This document shows, piece after piece, positions 24,502-33,689 of a stretch of 64,000 nt of DNA (position 1 is its first letter; each line of letters opens with the position of its first letter). Origin of the DNA: Methanothrix soehngenii GP6 (GTDB lineage Archaea; Halobacteriota; Methanosarcinia; Methanotrichales; Methanotrichaceae). The stretch lies in NCBI RefSeq assembly GCF_000204415.1, contig NC_015416.1:1488001-1552000 (forward strand), given 5' to 3'. The position numbers were made by a program, and so were the translations under genes. Below the pieces are notes generated by a model. That model was not told the DNA's origin. It worked only from the letters and a program-made list of their open reading frames with translations, and did not search any database.

Positions 24502-25539
24502 TTAATATGTTTTGATTCTATCATCTATCCTTAATGGAAATGAATACGGATTTTTAATTCTAACTCCTTTTGAATAATCCTCTACGTTATAATTTTCCGG
24601 CACGGCATCATAAACACATAAGCCTTCTATTGTTGATGTTGCCGTATTAAGAGCCAAATTGCTAATTTTTGTCCCCATAGATGCAAATGATATATTATAT
24701 TTTTCTTGTGGAAAATCCGCAATAATCTTACCTAAATCGCATAAAATTGTTTGATATCCATGAGATGGTGTATATCTTATTTCTATTGAATCTTTTCTCA
24801 AGGGCAACTTGCATGCCAATTCTTCACCAACTTTTCTTGCATGACCGTTCCATTTTGCATGATTATCTGTATCATCTCCCCTTGGAACCATTAAAATTAC
24901 CTCATCTGGATCAACATCTTCAGCCAGCAAATGAGCTCTTTCTAATTCATGACCAGTAAACATGATTAAGACGTCTTCTTTTGATGGATCATGATTCCTG
25001 CCGAGATCCGGAAAGTAGTTTTTTTTCTCCAATCCCTGAGAAAGATTTTTTCCGTATTCCATTGGCTCAAAATAGATTATCTCTCCACTTGTATACTGAA
25101 ATGCCTTCATGAGATATGAACCCAAGTTTCTTGTTAATGTACTCATGTCGAGATAAGTATATCTAACAACCAATTCACTATCAATTTCTAATAACTTATC
25201 TAATACCTCTCGAGGGTTGTGAAAATCACACTCTATGAAATAATATGATTTGATGTCACGGTTTTCGAGAAATTTCGTAATATTTTTTTTATGTTCTACG
25301 ACTTTCTTCCGACAAGTACCAGTATCTATTAGATAAAACACATTGAAATATATTTTCTTTTGCTTTAGGATCGATGAGATCCATTCTGTATTTAAAATGC
25401 ACTTTATCCCGACAAGATCTCGGTCTTCAAAACTCAAAGAACCAATATAATTAATTTTATCCTTATTTTTATTTCGCACCTCAGAAATTAACGAGAGAGT
25501 AGATTGAGAGCTTAATATTCTGTTTTTCTCTTTGTCCAT
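24502..25539 (-). CDS. tandem Rossmann-like protein, possible nucleotide sensor, 345 aa
   Basis: I do not recognise the family. The protein seems to consist of two similar halves. The first has INYIGSLSFEDRDLVGIKCI, RYTYLDMSTLTRNLGSYLMK and IIYFEP; the second has VLIMFTGHELERAHLLAEDV, YNISFASMGTKISNLALNTA and GLCVYDAVPENY. Strand-helix spacing and the S-T-L-T / M-G-T-K turns resemble CARF-like or SAVED-like ligand sensors, but this is an inference from pattern alone. It is AT-rich, has no membrane segment, and lies 26 bases after a 134-residue gene, so the two form an operon. Confidence 0.55.
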   Translation of the reverse strand: MDKEKNRILSSQSTLSLISEVRNKNKDKINYIGSLSFEDRDLVGIKCILNTEWISSILKQKKIYFNVFYLIDTGTCRKKVVEHKKNITKFLENRDIKSYYFIECDFHNPREVLDKLLEIDSELVVRYTYLDMSTLTRNLGSYLMKAFQYTSGEIIYFEPMEYGKNLSQGLEKKNYFPDLGRNHDPSKEDVLIMFTGHELERAHLLAEDVDPDEVILMVPRGDDTDNHAKWNGHARKVGEELACKLPLRKDSIEIRYTPSHGYQTILCDLGKIIADFPQEKYNISFASMGTKISNLALNTATSTIEGLCVYDAVPENYNVEDYSKGVRIKNPYSFPLRIDDRIKTY

Positions 25540-25565
25540 TAAGCTGCACCATACTTATCCTAGTC

Positions 25566-25970
25566 TCAACCTTCTCCTCTGATTTTCTCTCTAATATCTT
25601 TACGTAATTCGCCTCGGAATTTCGCATCTAAAATCTTTTTTGGCAAGCGATCGTTAGCTTTTCTGCTAAAGAATTCTTGAGCCAAATTTTTATTAACCAT
25701 CACCTCTGCCTCACCATAACTTATCCACTCTATGCTTTTATCACTTGTTTTAACGGGGACTTTTCCGGTTACCTTTGTGATATTGGCAAAAATAGAAACC
25801 ATTTCAAATAGAGCTAGCGCATCTTGCTCTCCAATATTAAGTTTTCTCTTCAAATTATCAATTGATAAACTAATTTTTTTGTTTTCGTGTCCTGTAAAAT
25901 AATCCTCGATTATGGCGGTCAGATCCGATTCACCTAATTTCTTGTCTTGAACAATCTGACGCCATGGCAT
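25566..25970 (-). CDS. small helical partner protein of the Rossmann-like gene, 134 aa
   Basis: A basic, mostly helical protein. Residues 14-70 look like a winged helix (SDLTAIIEDYFTGHENKKIS, IDNLKRKLNIGEQDALALFE), and the tail is rich in Lys and Arg (FRGELRKDIREKIRGEG). A TATA-like box lies 25 bases before the ATG, so it is the first, leaderless gene of a two-gene unit. The role is unknown; a DNA- or RNA-binding partner is possible. Confidence 0.55.
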   Translation of the reverse strand: MPWRQIVQDKKLGESDLTAIIEDYFTGHENKKISLSIDNLKRKLNIGEQDALALFEMVSIFANITKVTGKVPVKTSDKSIEWISYGEAEVMVNKNLAQEFFSRKANDRLPKKILDAKFRGELRKDIREKIRGEG

Positions 25971-25990
25971 AAAGGATAGTTATACAAAAT

Positions 25991-25999
25991 CTATTTAAA
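25991..25999 (-). promoter_or_regulatory. TATA box of the two-gene unit
   Basis: GTTTAAATAG on the minus strand, centred 25 bases from the ATG at 25970. Confidence 0.5.
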
Positions 26000-26152
26000 C
26001 ATTCCGTTTCATTCAGCGAATTATAATGGGGAATTCATGAGAGAACTGAAAAGCCGTTCAGATAAATCAGAAATGATAGGTTATAGTTTTATAACTTTTT
26101 TTCAGGTATTATATTAGGAAAATATATAAATACCAATTCTATTATTTGTGAT

Positions 26153-26250
26153 GTGTCCTGGGTCGGTATTATTGCAGGTATTTTAATTATATTATATAAT
26201 AAAATCTCTAAATATATTTGGTGGCGAGATCTAAGAGAGGATTTAAAATG
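26153..26250 (+). CDS. possible small one-helix membrane peptide, or 3' end of a broken gene
   Basis: One frame reads VSWVGIIAGILIILYNKIS then KYIWWRDLREDLK and stops at TGA 26248-26250, which overlaps the ATG of the next gene (ATGA). It contains one hydrophobic helix with a positively charged end. A GTG at 26153 is the only usual start; the open frame reaches back to a stop near 26083, so a 5' part may be lost. Confidence 0.3.
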
Positions 26251-26643
26251 ACCTCATTTAGACCCAAACTTACTGATAATGATAAATATATCTTAAATAA
26301 ATATGGGATAAGGGAATATATTTCGCTTGCAGCCAAGAGCGAAAATCACGAGGCATATAATTTATTGCTGGCCGCAGCCCATTATTTAGATGAGTTTAAT
26401 AATAAATTAAGTAATGAAATAGCATTTAAGTTATTTAATCATTATATGTATAATAGAATATATTATTTAGAGCCTAATGGATTTACGATTCGAGAAAGTG
26501 AATTATCTGCGATTTATAATATTAGGGAAAAAATTAAAAAGATTGCTGAAGTAGAGGGAAAACAAGATTATGATATTGTCGAGCGTGTAAACGCACTGAT
26601 TTTAAATATTTTGATTTCGGAACGTTGGTGGAATCCCAGCTAG
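26248..26643 (+). CDS. small protein of unknown function, 131 aa, with IS630 in its stop codon
   Basis: An AT-rich, helical protein (DKYILNKYGIREYISLAAKS; HYLDEFNNKLSNEIAFKLF) ending ILISERWWNPS. The frame opens at a GTG at 26218, but ATG 26248 overlaps the stop of the small upstream frame as ATGA, so coupled translation makes it the better start. The IS630 element inserted into the TA of the stop codon; because the IS begins with G, TAG is restored and the protein is unchanged. No family recognised. Confidence 0.55.
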   Translation: MTSFRPKLTDNDKYILNKYGIREYISLAAKSENHEAYNLLLAAAHYLDEFNNKLSNEIAFKLFNHYMYNRIYYLEPNGFTIRESELSAIYNIREKIKKIAEVEGKQDYDIVERVNALILNILISERWWNPS

Positions 26644-26670
26644 TACAGCCGGGCTTAAATAAGCCCAATT

Positions 26671-27405
26671 TTAGATAGTAAGTGCCTTCCCTCGATATGT
26701 CCATTTGAATGGCTTTGCCATTGTCTTGTTGAAGTACTCGACAAACGCCAGAACCTTGGCGTTCAGATCATTGATAGAAGCAAAGCTGGCCCGCCTGAGC
26801 AGCTTCCTGACCAAAATGCTAAACCATATTTCGACCTGGTTCATCCAAGAAGCGTGTATCGGCGTGTAGTGAAAGACAATTGAGTGAGATGGATCGGCCA
26901 AGAATGATTCGCGAGTTTCGATTGACTTCAGAATACCATCTCTGCCTTTGATTCCTAAGTCGATGTCCAAGTCGGATACATCTGCCACATACCTCACAAG
27001 AGACTCTGATTTATGGATATTGAGATTGTCGGCGACAAAGTGCCAGCGGGATGTGGATAAGGATCTTTCTACCACTTCCTTGATATGGGATACGAAGTCA
27101 TCTTCATTGCGCGTATCGCCGCAAGAAATGGTGTCAACCTTTCCGTTGGCTACCGCAAAGCTCACGATGAATGATTGAGTTCCATGCCTGATGTATTCAA
27201 ACTCCCTGCGTTCCACTTTTCCTGGTGCCATTGGCAATCCAGGGTGTTTGCGTTCGAGAGCTTGTACCCCAGTCATTTCATCGATGCTCATTACGACTTC
27301 ACCTTTTTGAGCCAAATTAATGGCTTGTTGATACAGTGAATTGATATCGTCTACCTTTTCGTCGAATTGATCGTCCGGAGCAGGTGTTAGCCAGTAACGA
27401 ATCAA
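26671..27405 (-). CDS. IS630 transposase, catalytic part (ORF B)
   Basis: A DDE endonuclease of the IS630/Tc1 superfamily: first Asp in [14 protein letters not shown], second in [13 protein letters not shown], and the third acidic residue in [13 protein letters not shown]. It overlaps ORF A by four bases (ATGA) in another frame, so it is made by coupling or by frameshift to give one enzyme of about 400 residues. Confidence 0.88.
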   Translation of the reverse strand: MIRYWLTPAPDDQFDEKVDDINSLYQQAINLAQKGEVVMSIDEMTGVQALERKHPGLPMAPGKVERREFEYIRHGTQSFIVSFAVANGKVDTISCGDTRNEDDFVSHIKEVVERSLSTSRWHFVADNLNIHKSESLVRYVADVSDLDIDLGIKGRDGILKSIETRESFLADPSHSIVFHYTPIHASWMNQVEIWFSILVRKLLRRASFASINDLNAKVLAFVEYFNKTMAKPFKWTYRGKALTI

Positions 27406-27881
27406 GTGCGGTTGGAGGTCATTTTTTTTAGAATCCTGGCAGAATGACGAGCTGAAATCGTATCTACAATGCCCCGCTTTATTACTTCTGCTGCAATCTC
27501 ACGGCTTGTCCATTGGCTAATTGGACGTCCCGATTCTTCAGGTTTCTCACAAGCCAGCTGTTGGATCTGACAAATCTGGTTTGCAGTTAAACGAGGTGGT
27601 ACTCCTGGTCTTGGCAGGTCATCCAAGCGTTCTTCAATACTCAGATCATCCAAAGAAATCGGCTGCAAGTCCAGCCATCGTCGTCGCCATAATCGAGCAG
27701 TGTCCAAGGAAACCTCTAATTCATTAGCGATTTCACGATTGTTCTTACCCATCGCAGCCAGCAAAACAATCCGTGCTCGGATAACTTTTTGCTGCCCTGT
27801 AGTATACCGACGAACAAGCAATTCCAACCCTTGGCGCTCGACGTCGTTCAAGTTGATTGCTGGTGGTTTCGGACCCGGCAT
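27402..27881 (-). CDS. IS630 transposase, DNA-binding part (ORF A)
   Basis: Helix-turn-helix domain of IS630 type ([39 protein letters not shown]), 159 residues, with the usual basic WRRRW linker. It binds the terminal repeats. It overlaps ORF B by four bases. Confidence 0.85.
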   Translation of the reverse strand: MPGPKPPAINLNDVERQGLELLVRRYTTGQQKVIRARIVLLAAMGKNNREIANELEVSLDTARLWRRRWLDLQPISLDDLSIEERLDDLPRPGVPPRLTANQICQIQQLACEKPEESGRPISQWTSREIAAEVIKRGIVDTISARHSARILKKMTSNRT

Positions 27882-28084
27882 TGATACTCCCCTGTTGTAG
27901 AGTATCTGTCAATGATTATATATAAAACCTTATCGTCAGGTTCATCTCAGCCCGGCTGTACTAGTTTGCTTCAGAATTGGGATTGGAGCTAATATAGATT
28001 ACAGGGATTTAGCTAACTGCCCTTAAAAAATAGCGGAAAAAATCAAGCTTATAGAATTTGCATTTTTCAGTAAGTCTTTGGCCA

Positions 28085-28213
28085 CTACCACTCCCATTTC
28101 GCGTCTGTTACCCCTTGCGACTTCAGCTTCTCCTTAAGCTTCTTGCCCTCGTCCTCAGTATCGAACTTCTGCTCAACCTTTTCTCCTTTCTTATTGGTAT
28201 AGGTTACTTTCAT
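28085..28213 (-). CDS. small basic protein, 42 aa
   Basis: A short frame reads MKVTYTNKKGEKVEQKF, DTEDEGKKLKEKLKSQG and VTDAKWEW, then TAG. GGGGTG sits about 8 bases before the ATG. The alternating strand-helix pattern with an EWEW-like end resembles small stand-alone proteins seen in Methanosarcinales. Function unknown. Confidence 0.6.
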   Translation of the reverse strand: MKVTYTNKKGEKVEQKFDTEDEGKKLKEKLKSQGVTDAKWEW

Positions 28214-29536
28214 CTTAGCACCCCATAGCTTATAATAGCCTCATTGATAAATAGGCTTTTGCCTTATAAGCTAAAGCTCTGATTCATCTTTGCAATGCTG
28301 ACACGAGCGCCAAACTCGCTCCTGATGGCCTCAGCCAGTGTCTCTGCGGCACGCTCCTCCCCATGGTTGAGGAATACCTGGCCAGGAAAGCTCCGAAAAG
28401 CGCGCAGCCATTCCAGGATCTCGCTTCTGCCGGCATGAGCGGAGAATGCGTCCATCGATTCGATCCTTGCCCGTACATCGAACTCGTGGTTCATTATCTG
28501 CACGCTTTTTATGCCGTCAAGCATCCTTCGACCGAGGGTTCCCTCTGCCTGATAGCCGACGCACAGTATTGTGCTCTCCTTGCGCTCGATGTTCTGCATC
28601 AGGTGATGGAGCACCCTTCCACCGGTGCACATTCCGCTGGCTGAGATGACTATATGCGGTTCCTTCAGCTCATTTATCGCCTTTGACTTATCCCTGGAGA
28701 GGGCATACTCCATTCCCGGAAACTCCAGTGGGCTGTCACCCCTGCTTATGAGGCCGAGGGTCTCCTCATCGAAGCATTCCGGATGGCGGCGGTAGATCTC
28801 AGAGGCGGAGATGGCCATGGGGCTGTCTACGAAGCATTTCACCCCGGAGAGCTTGCCCGCTTCTGCAAAGGGATTCAGCTCATAGAGGATCTCCTGGGTC
28901 CTACCTATGGCGAATGCCGGGATTATCACAATAGGTGGACTCGAGCACCAGCCAGTCGGCCTCGTCCACCCTTTGAGGATCACGGAGGATTGGGGTGTCC
29001 GGCCTGCCCAGGTCTCCGCTGAAGACCAGCCTCTTTTTGCCAATATCCATCTCAACGATAGTTGAGCCCAGGATATGGCCTGCATCACTGAATCGAACAG
29101 ATATGTCCCCGATATTAAATTTCTTGGAGTAGTCTAAGGATTTAAACTGGCGCATTGCCCTTTCTGCATCTCCTCTGGTGTATAGAGGCGGACGAGGAGG
29201 CCTTTTCATATTGCTGGCATGGCGGCGTTCCCTTTCCGCCGCCTCTTCCATCAGGTGGGCGGAGTCCTGGAGCATGATCTGGCAGGGAGTCCCGCAGGTA
29301 GTGGGTGGTGAGATCTGGGCCCAGTTTATGGGCTGCAAGATCAACCATCACGCATTCAGCTCTTCACAAGGATCACTGGCCAAGAGGTCTTATGACTGGA
29401 TGGCTAAAAGGGTGAAGTGGGGCGATTTGTGCCCGGAACAGTAGAGATACGATATCGTATCCCCACAAAAACCATTTGATTCATCGATGAGTCTGAAGAG
29501 CAATGTACCGGGATTTTTATGATATTCGCCTACAGT

Positions 29537-29544
29537 AAAAAAAA
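29537..29544 (-). terminator. T-tract after the TPR gene
   Basis: Eight A residues on the plus strand give a T8 run just after the original stop of the TPR gene, fitting the oligo-T terminators of archaea. Confidence 0.5.
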
Positions 29545-29548
29545 GAGA

Positions 29549-29663
29549 TCAGGCTGCATTCTCCAGCTCCTTGGTTTTGGCGAAAGCAGCATCTGATTCG
29601 GATGTGCGGCCGAGCGCCTTAAGGGCAACGCCTTTGTTGTACCAGGCTTCGGCAAACTAAGGA
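29549..29663 (-). pseudogene. lost C-terminal end of the TPR gene
   Basis: In the shifted frame this stretch reads FAEAWYNKGVALKALGRTSE then SDAAFAKTKELENAA and stops at 29549, the usual end of such TPR proteins. One extra A (minus strand, near 29682) and a CAG-to-TAG change cut it off from the main frame. Confidence 0.75.
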
Positions 29664-30962
29664 TTAATGCTGATAGCCTGATTCGAAAGCCTTGATGGCC
29701 TCATCGTATTTGCCGAGCGCCTTAAGGACAACGCCTTTGTTGTACCAGGCTTCGGCAAACTGAGGATTAATGCTGATAGCCTGATCGCAAGCCTTGATGG
29801 CCTCATCGTATTTGCCTAGGGCCGTGAGCGCAACGCCTTTGTTGTACCAGGCTTCGGCAAACTGAGGATTGATTCTGTTAGCCTGATCGTAAGCCTGTAT
29901 GGCCTCATCGTATTTGCCTAGGTCATAGAGCGCAATACCTTTAATGGTCCAGGCGAAGGCATCCTGTGGATTGATGCTGATCGCCTGATCGCAAGCCTTG
30001 ATGGCCTCATCGTATTTGCCTAGGGCCGTGAGCGCAACGCCTTTGTTGTACCAGGCTTCGGCAATCTGCGGATTGATGCTGATAGCTTGATCGTAAGCCT
30101 GTATGGCCTCATCGTATTTGCCTAGGTCATAGAGCGCAATACCTTTAATGGTCCAGGTTTCGGCTAACTGAGGATCAATACTGATCGCCTGATCGCAAGC
30201 CTTGATGGCCTCATCGTACTTGCCCAGGCGACCGAGCGCAGTGCCTTTGTTGTACCAGGCTTCGGCAAACTGAGGATCAATGCTGATAGCCTGATCGAAA
30301 GGCTTGATGGCCTCATCGTATTTGCCCAGGATACCGAGCACAGTGCCTTTGTTGTACCAGGCATAGGCATTCTGCGGATCAATGCTGATCGCCTGATCGC
30401 AAGCCTTGATGGCCTCATCGTATTTGCCCAGGTGACCGAGCGCAGTGCCTTTGTTGGACCAGGCATAGGCATACTGTGGATCTATGCTGATAGCTTGATC
30501 GTAAGCGTTGATGGCCTCATCATATTTGCCTAGGTCATAGAGCGCATTACCTTTAATGGTCCAGGCGAAGGCATCCTGTGGATTGATGCTGATAGCCTGA
30601 TCGCAAGCGTTGATGGCCTCATCATATTTGCCTAGGGCCCTGAGCGCTTCGCCCTTGTTGGACCAGGCATAGGCATACTGTGGATCTATGCTGATAGCCT
30701 GATCGTAAGCCTGTATGGCCTCATCATATCTGCCTAGGGCCCTGAGCGCTTCGCCCTTGTTGGACCAGGCATAGGCATCCTGTGGATCTATGCTGATAGC
30801 CTGATCGTAAGCCTGTATGGCCTCATCGTACATGCTCAGCATCACAAAAGCATTTCCTTTCTCCAGCCATTCCGCAGCAGTCTGCTGTCCAAATGCGGGC
30901 ATCACAACCGTCGCCAATAGCACCATAAAAGCCAATATCAATTTCAGTTTCGTCTCAATCAC
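29664..30962 (-). CDS. secreted TPR protein with near-identical repeats, C-terminally truncated
   Basis: Starting at a GTG (30962), the protein has a signal peptide (IETKLKLILAFMVLLATVV, ending AFG) followed by eleven full and one partial TPR unit of 34 residues with the consensus AWYNKGxALxxLGKYDEAIK. Repeats are almost identical at DNA level (102-bp period), so copy number probably changes easily. The frame upstream to 31073 is overlap with the broken nuclease gene and not part of this protein. A frameshift in the last repeat replaces the normal end by ESGYQH. Likely an extracellular protein-protein scaffold. Confidence 0.8.
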   Translation of the reverse strand: MIETKLKLILAFMVLLATVVMPAFGQQTAAEWLEKGNAFVMLSMYDEAIQAYDQAISIDPQDAYAWSNKGEALRALGRYDEAIQAYDQAISIDPQYAYAWSNKGEALRALGKYDEAINACDQAISINPQDAFAWTIKGNALYDLGKYDEAINAYDQAISIDPQYAYAWSNKGTALGHLGKYDEAIKACDQAISIDPQNAYAWYNKGTVLGILGKYDEAIKPFDQAISIDPQFAEAWYNKGTALGRLGKYDEAIKACDQAISIDPQLAETWTIKGIALYDLGKYDEAIQAYDQAISINPQIAEAWYNKGVALTALGKYDEAIKACDQAISINPQDAFAWTIKGIALYDLGKYDEAIQAYDQANRINPQFAEAWYNKGVALTALGKYDEAIKACDQAISINPQFAEAWYNKGVVLKALGKYDEAIKAFESGYQH

Positions 30963-31361
30963 CCACTTGGATATCCAGATAGAGGTCTCTTGTGGCATGG
31001 GTGCAACAGACCGAGCCCTTGAATCCCTCGTTGATAAAAAGAGGAATCCTGCCGCTGTGGTCGACATGGGCATGGGTGAGAATCATCGCTTTCAGTCGAT
31101 TGGGATCATGGCCAAAGCCATCCTGGTTCCGATCGGTATCGCCACCCTGAAATAGGCCTGCATCTATGCCGATTCGGAGATCCCGGGCGTGGAGGACCAT
31201 ATGCGAGCCTGTAACCCCTCCAGCCGCTCCATGGAACTCCAGCTTCATGCCCAAAGTGCGGGGGCTCATCCAAGATTAAGCTTCCGAATAGGACACAAAG
31301 CTTAAGTATATCGCAATAATTTGGTTCGTTCGAAAAAATCCGGATAGAGGGTTTCACTGCC

Positions 31362-33689
31362 ATGGCTGACCTGGAGCGATTGGGAGAATGGATTACCGGC
31401 AATCCTGTGATAATCATCGTGGCAGCAGTTCTCCTTACACTGGTATCACTTCACTATGCCCAGCAGATCGAGAGCCAGGGCATGACAACCGAGGCATTCG
31501 TCTCAAAAGACTCCGCCCTCTATCAGCTCTACGATCACCTCTACCTGGAAAACTTCGGCTCTGATGGCAATATGATACTCATCGAGGGCGATGACGTGGC
31601 AGGGGCCGAGGTCCTGTCTTCCATCCTGCGATTATCAGATCATATGCATCAGGTGGAGCATGTTCTGGGCGTCCAGAGCGCAGCCGACTGGATAGCGGAC
31701 GAGGAATACAAGAGGACGGGCATCCGGCAAATCCCCTCTCAGGAGAGGATTGACGAGATCCTGGCAAATGCAGGCACCTCCATTGCCCATCTGATGCCGG
31801 ATCGCGGCCACACCCGAATCATCATCGGCATGCCCACCACCTCCACCCTGACCGAAGAGCAGCGAAACAGGCTCCTCCTGGAAACAGAGAACGCAGTGGA
31901 CTACGCAGAATTCCCCCCGGGATACGGCGTGACCATCACCGGCGACCCCTCCTTCCAGGCGGCAATCGTGCAGATGATGAACAGCACCAATGGCCAGATC
32001 CTCGCCCTGTGCGGCCTGCTGATGATCGTAGCCCTGCTGCTCTTTTTCCGGCATGTCAGGTGGTCGCTTCTCCCCTTGCCAGTGGTCTTACTGGGGATCG
32101 TCTGGACACTGGGTGCCATGGGCCTCCTCCATATTCGCATGGGAATGACCACATTTGCCGCATTTCCCATCATGATCGGTATTGGTATAGACTATGCTAT
32201 ACAGTTTCACAACCGGATAGATGAGGAATTGTCTAAAGGCAAATCCGTTCTGCAAGCATCGACGAGAACGGTGAAATATGTGGCAATCCCGGTGCTCGTC
32301 GCCCTGACGGTAACGGAGGCGGGCTTCTTCTCCCTTCTCAGCTCCTCCGTCCCATCGACCCAGGACTTCGGAAAGATGTGCATGATCGGCCTGGTCATGT
32401 GCTACCTGTCCGCCCTTTTTGTGAACCTGACCATCCTTTATCAGTCCGAGAAGAGGTTGCCCCGAAAGAAGATGGCAGCAGCCCATTCTGAGAATGGCTC
32501 GCCAATTGGTGCTTTCATCGAGAGCACTGCCACCTTCTGCATTGAGAGGTGGAAGGCGGTGCTGGCACTGGCTTTACTTTTGGCCCTGGCGGGGAATTAT
32601 GCTGACATTCTGGTCCCCATAGAGACGAATTCCCAGAACTATATCCCCGCGGACCTGCCGCCGCTGATCGACCTGAAGCATATGAAAGATGTCTATGGGG
32701 GAACGGACTCAATCAAGTTCCTGATCCAGGCCGATGATGTCACCGATCCTGAGAACCTCAAATGGATGGACGAGTTTGGCAGCTACCTTATGAGGTCCAG
32801 AGAGGACCGGACAGAGAGGGCCACCAGCATTGCCACCTATATCAAATCGGCCAATGGGGGAGAGCTGCCCGGCGACACCACCCGGGCCAGGGAGATCATC
32901 GCCTCTCTGCCTTCTTCAGTTAGCAGCGCATACCTCAACGGTCACAACCTGGCGATAATAGATGTGAATATAGGCAATGCCCAGCTCAACCTGGGAACGG
33001 AAGGGATGGAGCGTCTGGTCCGGTCCTATGAGGATGACCTGGCCTGGCATACCCCACCGCCCGGAGTTTCCGTCCGGATCACCGGCCAGCCGGTGCTGAT
33101 GACCACGGTCATGGATGCCCTGACAGAGGGGAGGGTGGAGATGTCCCTGCTCGGCCTGTTCCTGATTTTCGTCCTGCTGCTGCTGATCTACCGGGACCTG
33201 ATCCGGGCCCTCTTGCCAGTGCTGCCCATGCTGGTAGTGATAGGCTGGATGGGGCTGGTCATGTACTACGGCGGGCTGAAGTACACCCCCCTCACCGCCA
33301 CACTGGGCGCTCTGGTCCTGGGGGTGGGTTCGGAGTACGCTATACTTATGATGGAGCGCTTCTATGAAGAGCTGGAGAATGTGGGCAATCCCATCGATGC
33401 CCTGAAGATCACAGCCAACCGCATAGGTTCTGCATTGGTGGCATCGGGGATGGCGGTCATCTTCGGCTTTGGCGCTCTGATCGCCTCTCCCTTCAACATA
33501 ATCAGCAACTTCGGAGTGGTCACGGTGATGTCGGTCGTGCTCGCCCTGGTCACCACCTTCACCGTGTTCGTAGTCCTGGCCATTAGAATGGAAGTTCAGC
33601 GTGAAGTATTAGAGAATGCAAAACTGGAAATGAAGAGAGCAATTGCACTGATCAACAATCAAAGATGGAGAAGAATCAATGGAAATTAA
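31362..33689 (+). CDS. RND-superfamily (MMPL/HAE3-type) transporter, 775 aa
   Basis: Twelve membrane segments in two halves: one after the N-terminus, a large external loop, then five clustered helices, and the same again. Conserved stretches are GIGIDYAIQFHNR in the first half and GVGSEYAILMMERFYEE in the second, both typical of the proton-relay helix 4 of RND/MMPL proteins. Archaeal members probably export lipids or hydrophobic compounds. It overlaps the next gene by 11 bases, so they are one operon. Confidence 0.9.
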   Translation: MADLERLGEWITGNPVIIIVAAVLLTLVSLHYAQQIESQGMTTEAFVSKDSALYQLYDHLYLENFGSDGNMILIEGDDVAGAEVLSSILRLSDHMHQVEHVLGVQSAADWIADEEYKRTGIRQIPSQERIDEILANAGTSIAHLMPDRGHTRIIIGMPTTSTLTEEQRNRLLLETENAVDYAEFPPGYGVTITGDPSFQAAIVQMMNSTNGQILALCGLLMIVALLLFFRHVRWSLLPLPVVLLGIVWTLGAMGLLHIRMGMTTFAAFPIMIGIGIDYAIQFHNRIDEELSKGKSVLQASTRTVKYVAIPVLVALTVTEAGFFSLLSSSVPSTQDFGKMCMIGLVMCYLSALFVNLTILYQSEKRLPRKKMAAAHSENGSPIGAFIESTATFCIERWKAVLALALLLALAGNYADILVPIETNSQNYIPADLPPLIDLKHMKDVYGGTDSIKFLIQADDVTDPENLKWMDEFGSYLMRSREDRTERATSIATYIKSANGGELPGDTTRAREIIASLPSSVSSAYLNGHNLAIIDVNIGNAQLNLGTEGMERLVRSYEDDLAWHTPPPGVSVRITGQPVLMTTVMDALTEGRVEMSLLGLFLIFVLLLLIYRDLIRALLPVLPMLVVIGWMGLVMYYGGLKYTPLTATLGALVLGVGSEYAILMMERFYEELENVGNPIDALKITANRIGSALVASGMAVIFGFGALIASPFNIISNFGVVTVMSVVLALVTTFTVFVVLAIRMEVQREVLENAKLEMKRAIALINNQRWRRINGN

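Larger units (their letters stand above)
26643..27961 (-). mobile_element. IS630-family insertion sequence, 1,319 bp
   Basis: Perfect terminal inverted repeats GTACAGCCGGGCT (26643) and AGCCCGGCTGTAC (ending 27961) are flanked on both sides by TA (26641-26642 and 27962-27963), the obligatory IS630 target duplication. The ends are intact, so the copy looks young. Confidence 0.88.
28264..31248 (-). pseudogene. metallo-beta-lactamase/beta-CASP RNA nuclease gene, split and deleted
   Basis: Three pieces, in order on the minus strand, make one protein of the YSH1/CPSF-like beta-CASP family. Piece 1 (31248-30980) has the N-terminal MBL fold with the zinc motif THAHVDHSGRIP and ends at HATRDL. Piece 2 (about 29290-28945) resumes at QIMLQDSAHLM and has DAGHILGSTIVE and FSGDLGRP, ending ESTY. 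Piece 3 (about 28930-28264) starts IIPAFAIGRTQEILYEL and carries the beta-CASP motifs SASGMCTGGR and DAFSAHAGR. A TPR gene occupies the gap between pieces 1 and 2, and about 40 codons plus the frame are lost between pieces 2 and 3. The gene cannot make a working enzyme. Confidence 0.8.

Noticed and set aside
30164-30472. 102-codon frame inside the TPR gene
   Set aside because: It only follows the 102-bp repeat period in another frame.
30963-31073. N-terminal extension of the TPR protein
   Set aside because: This is the 3' part of nuclease piece 1 read in another frame.
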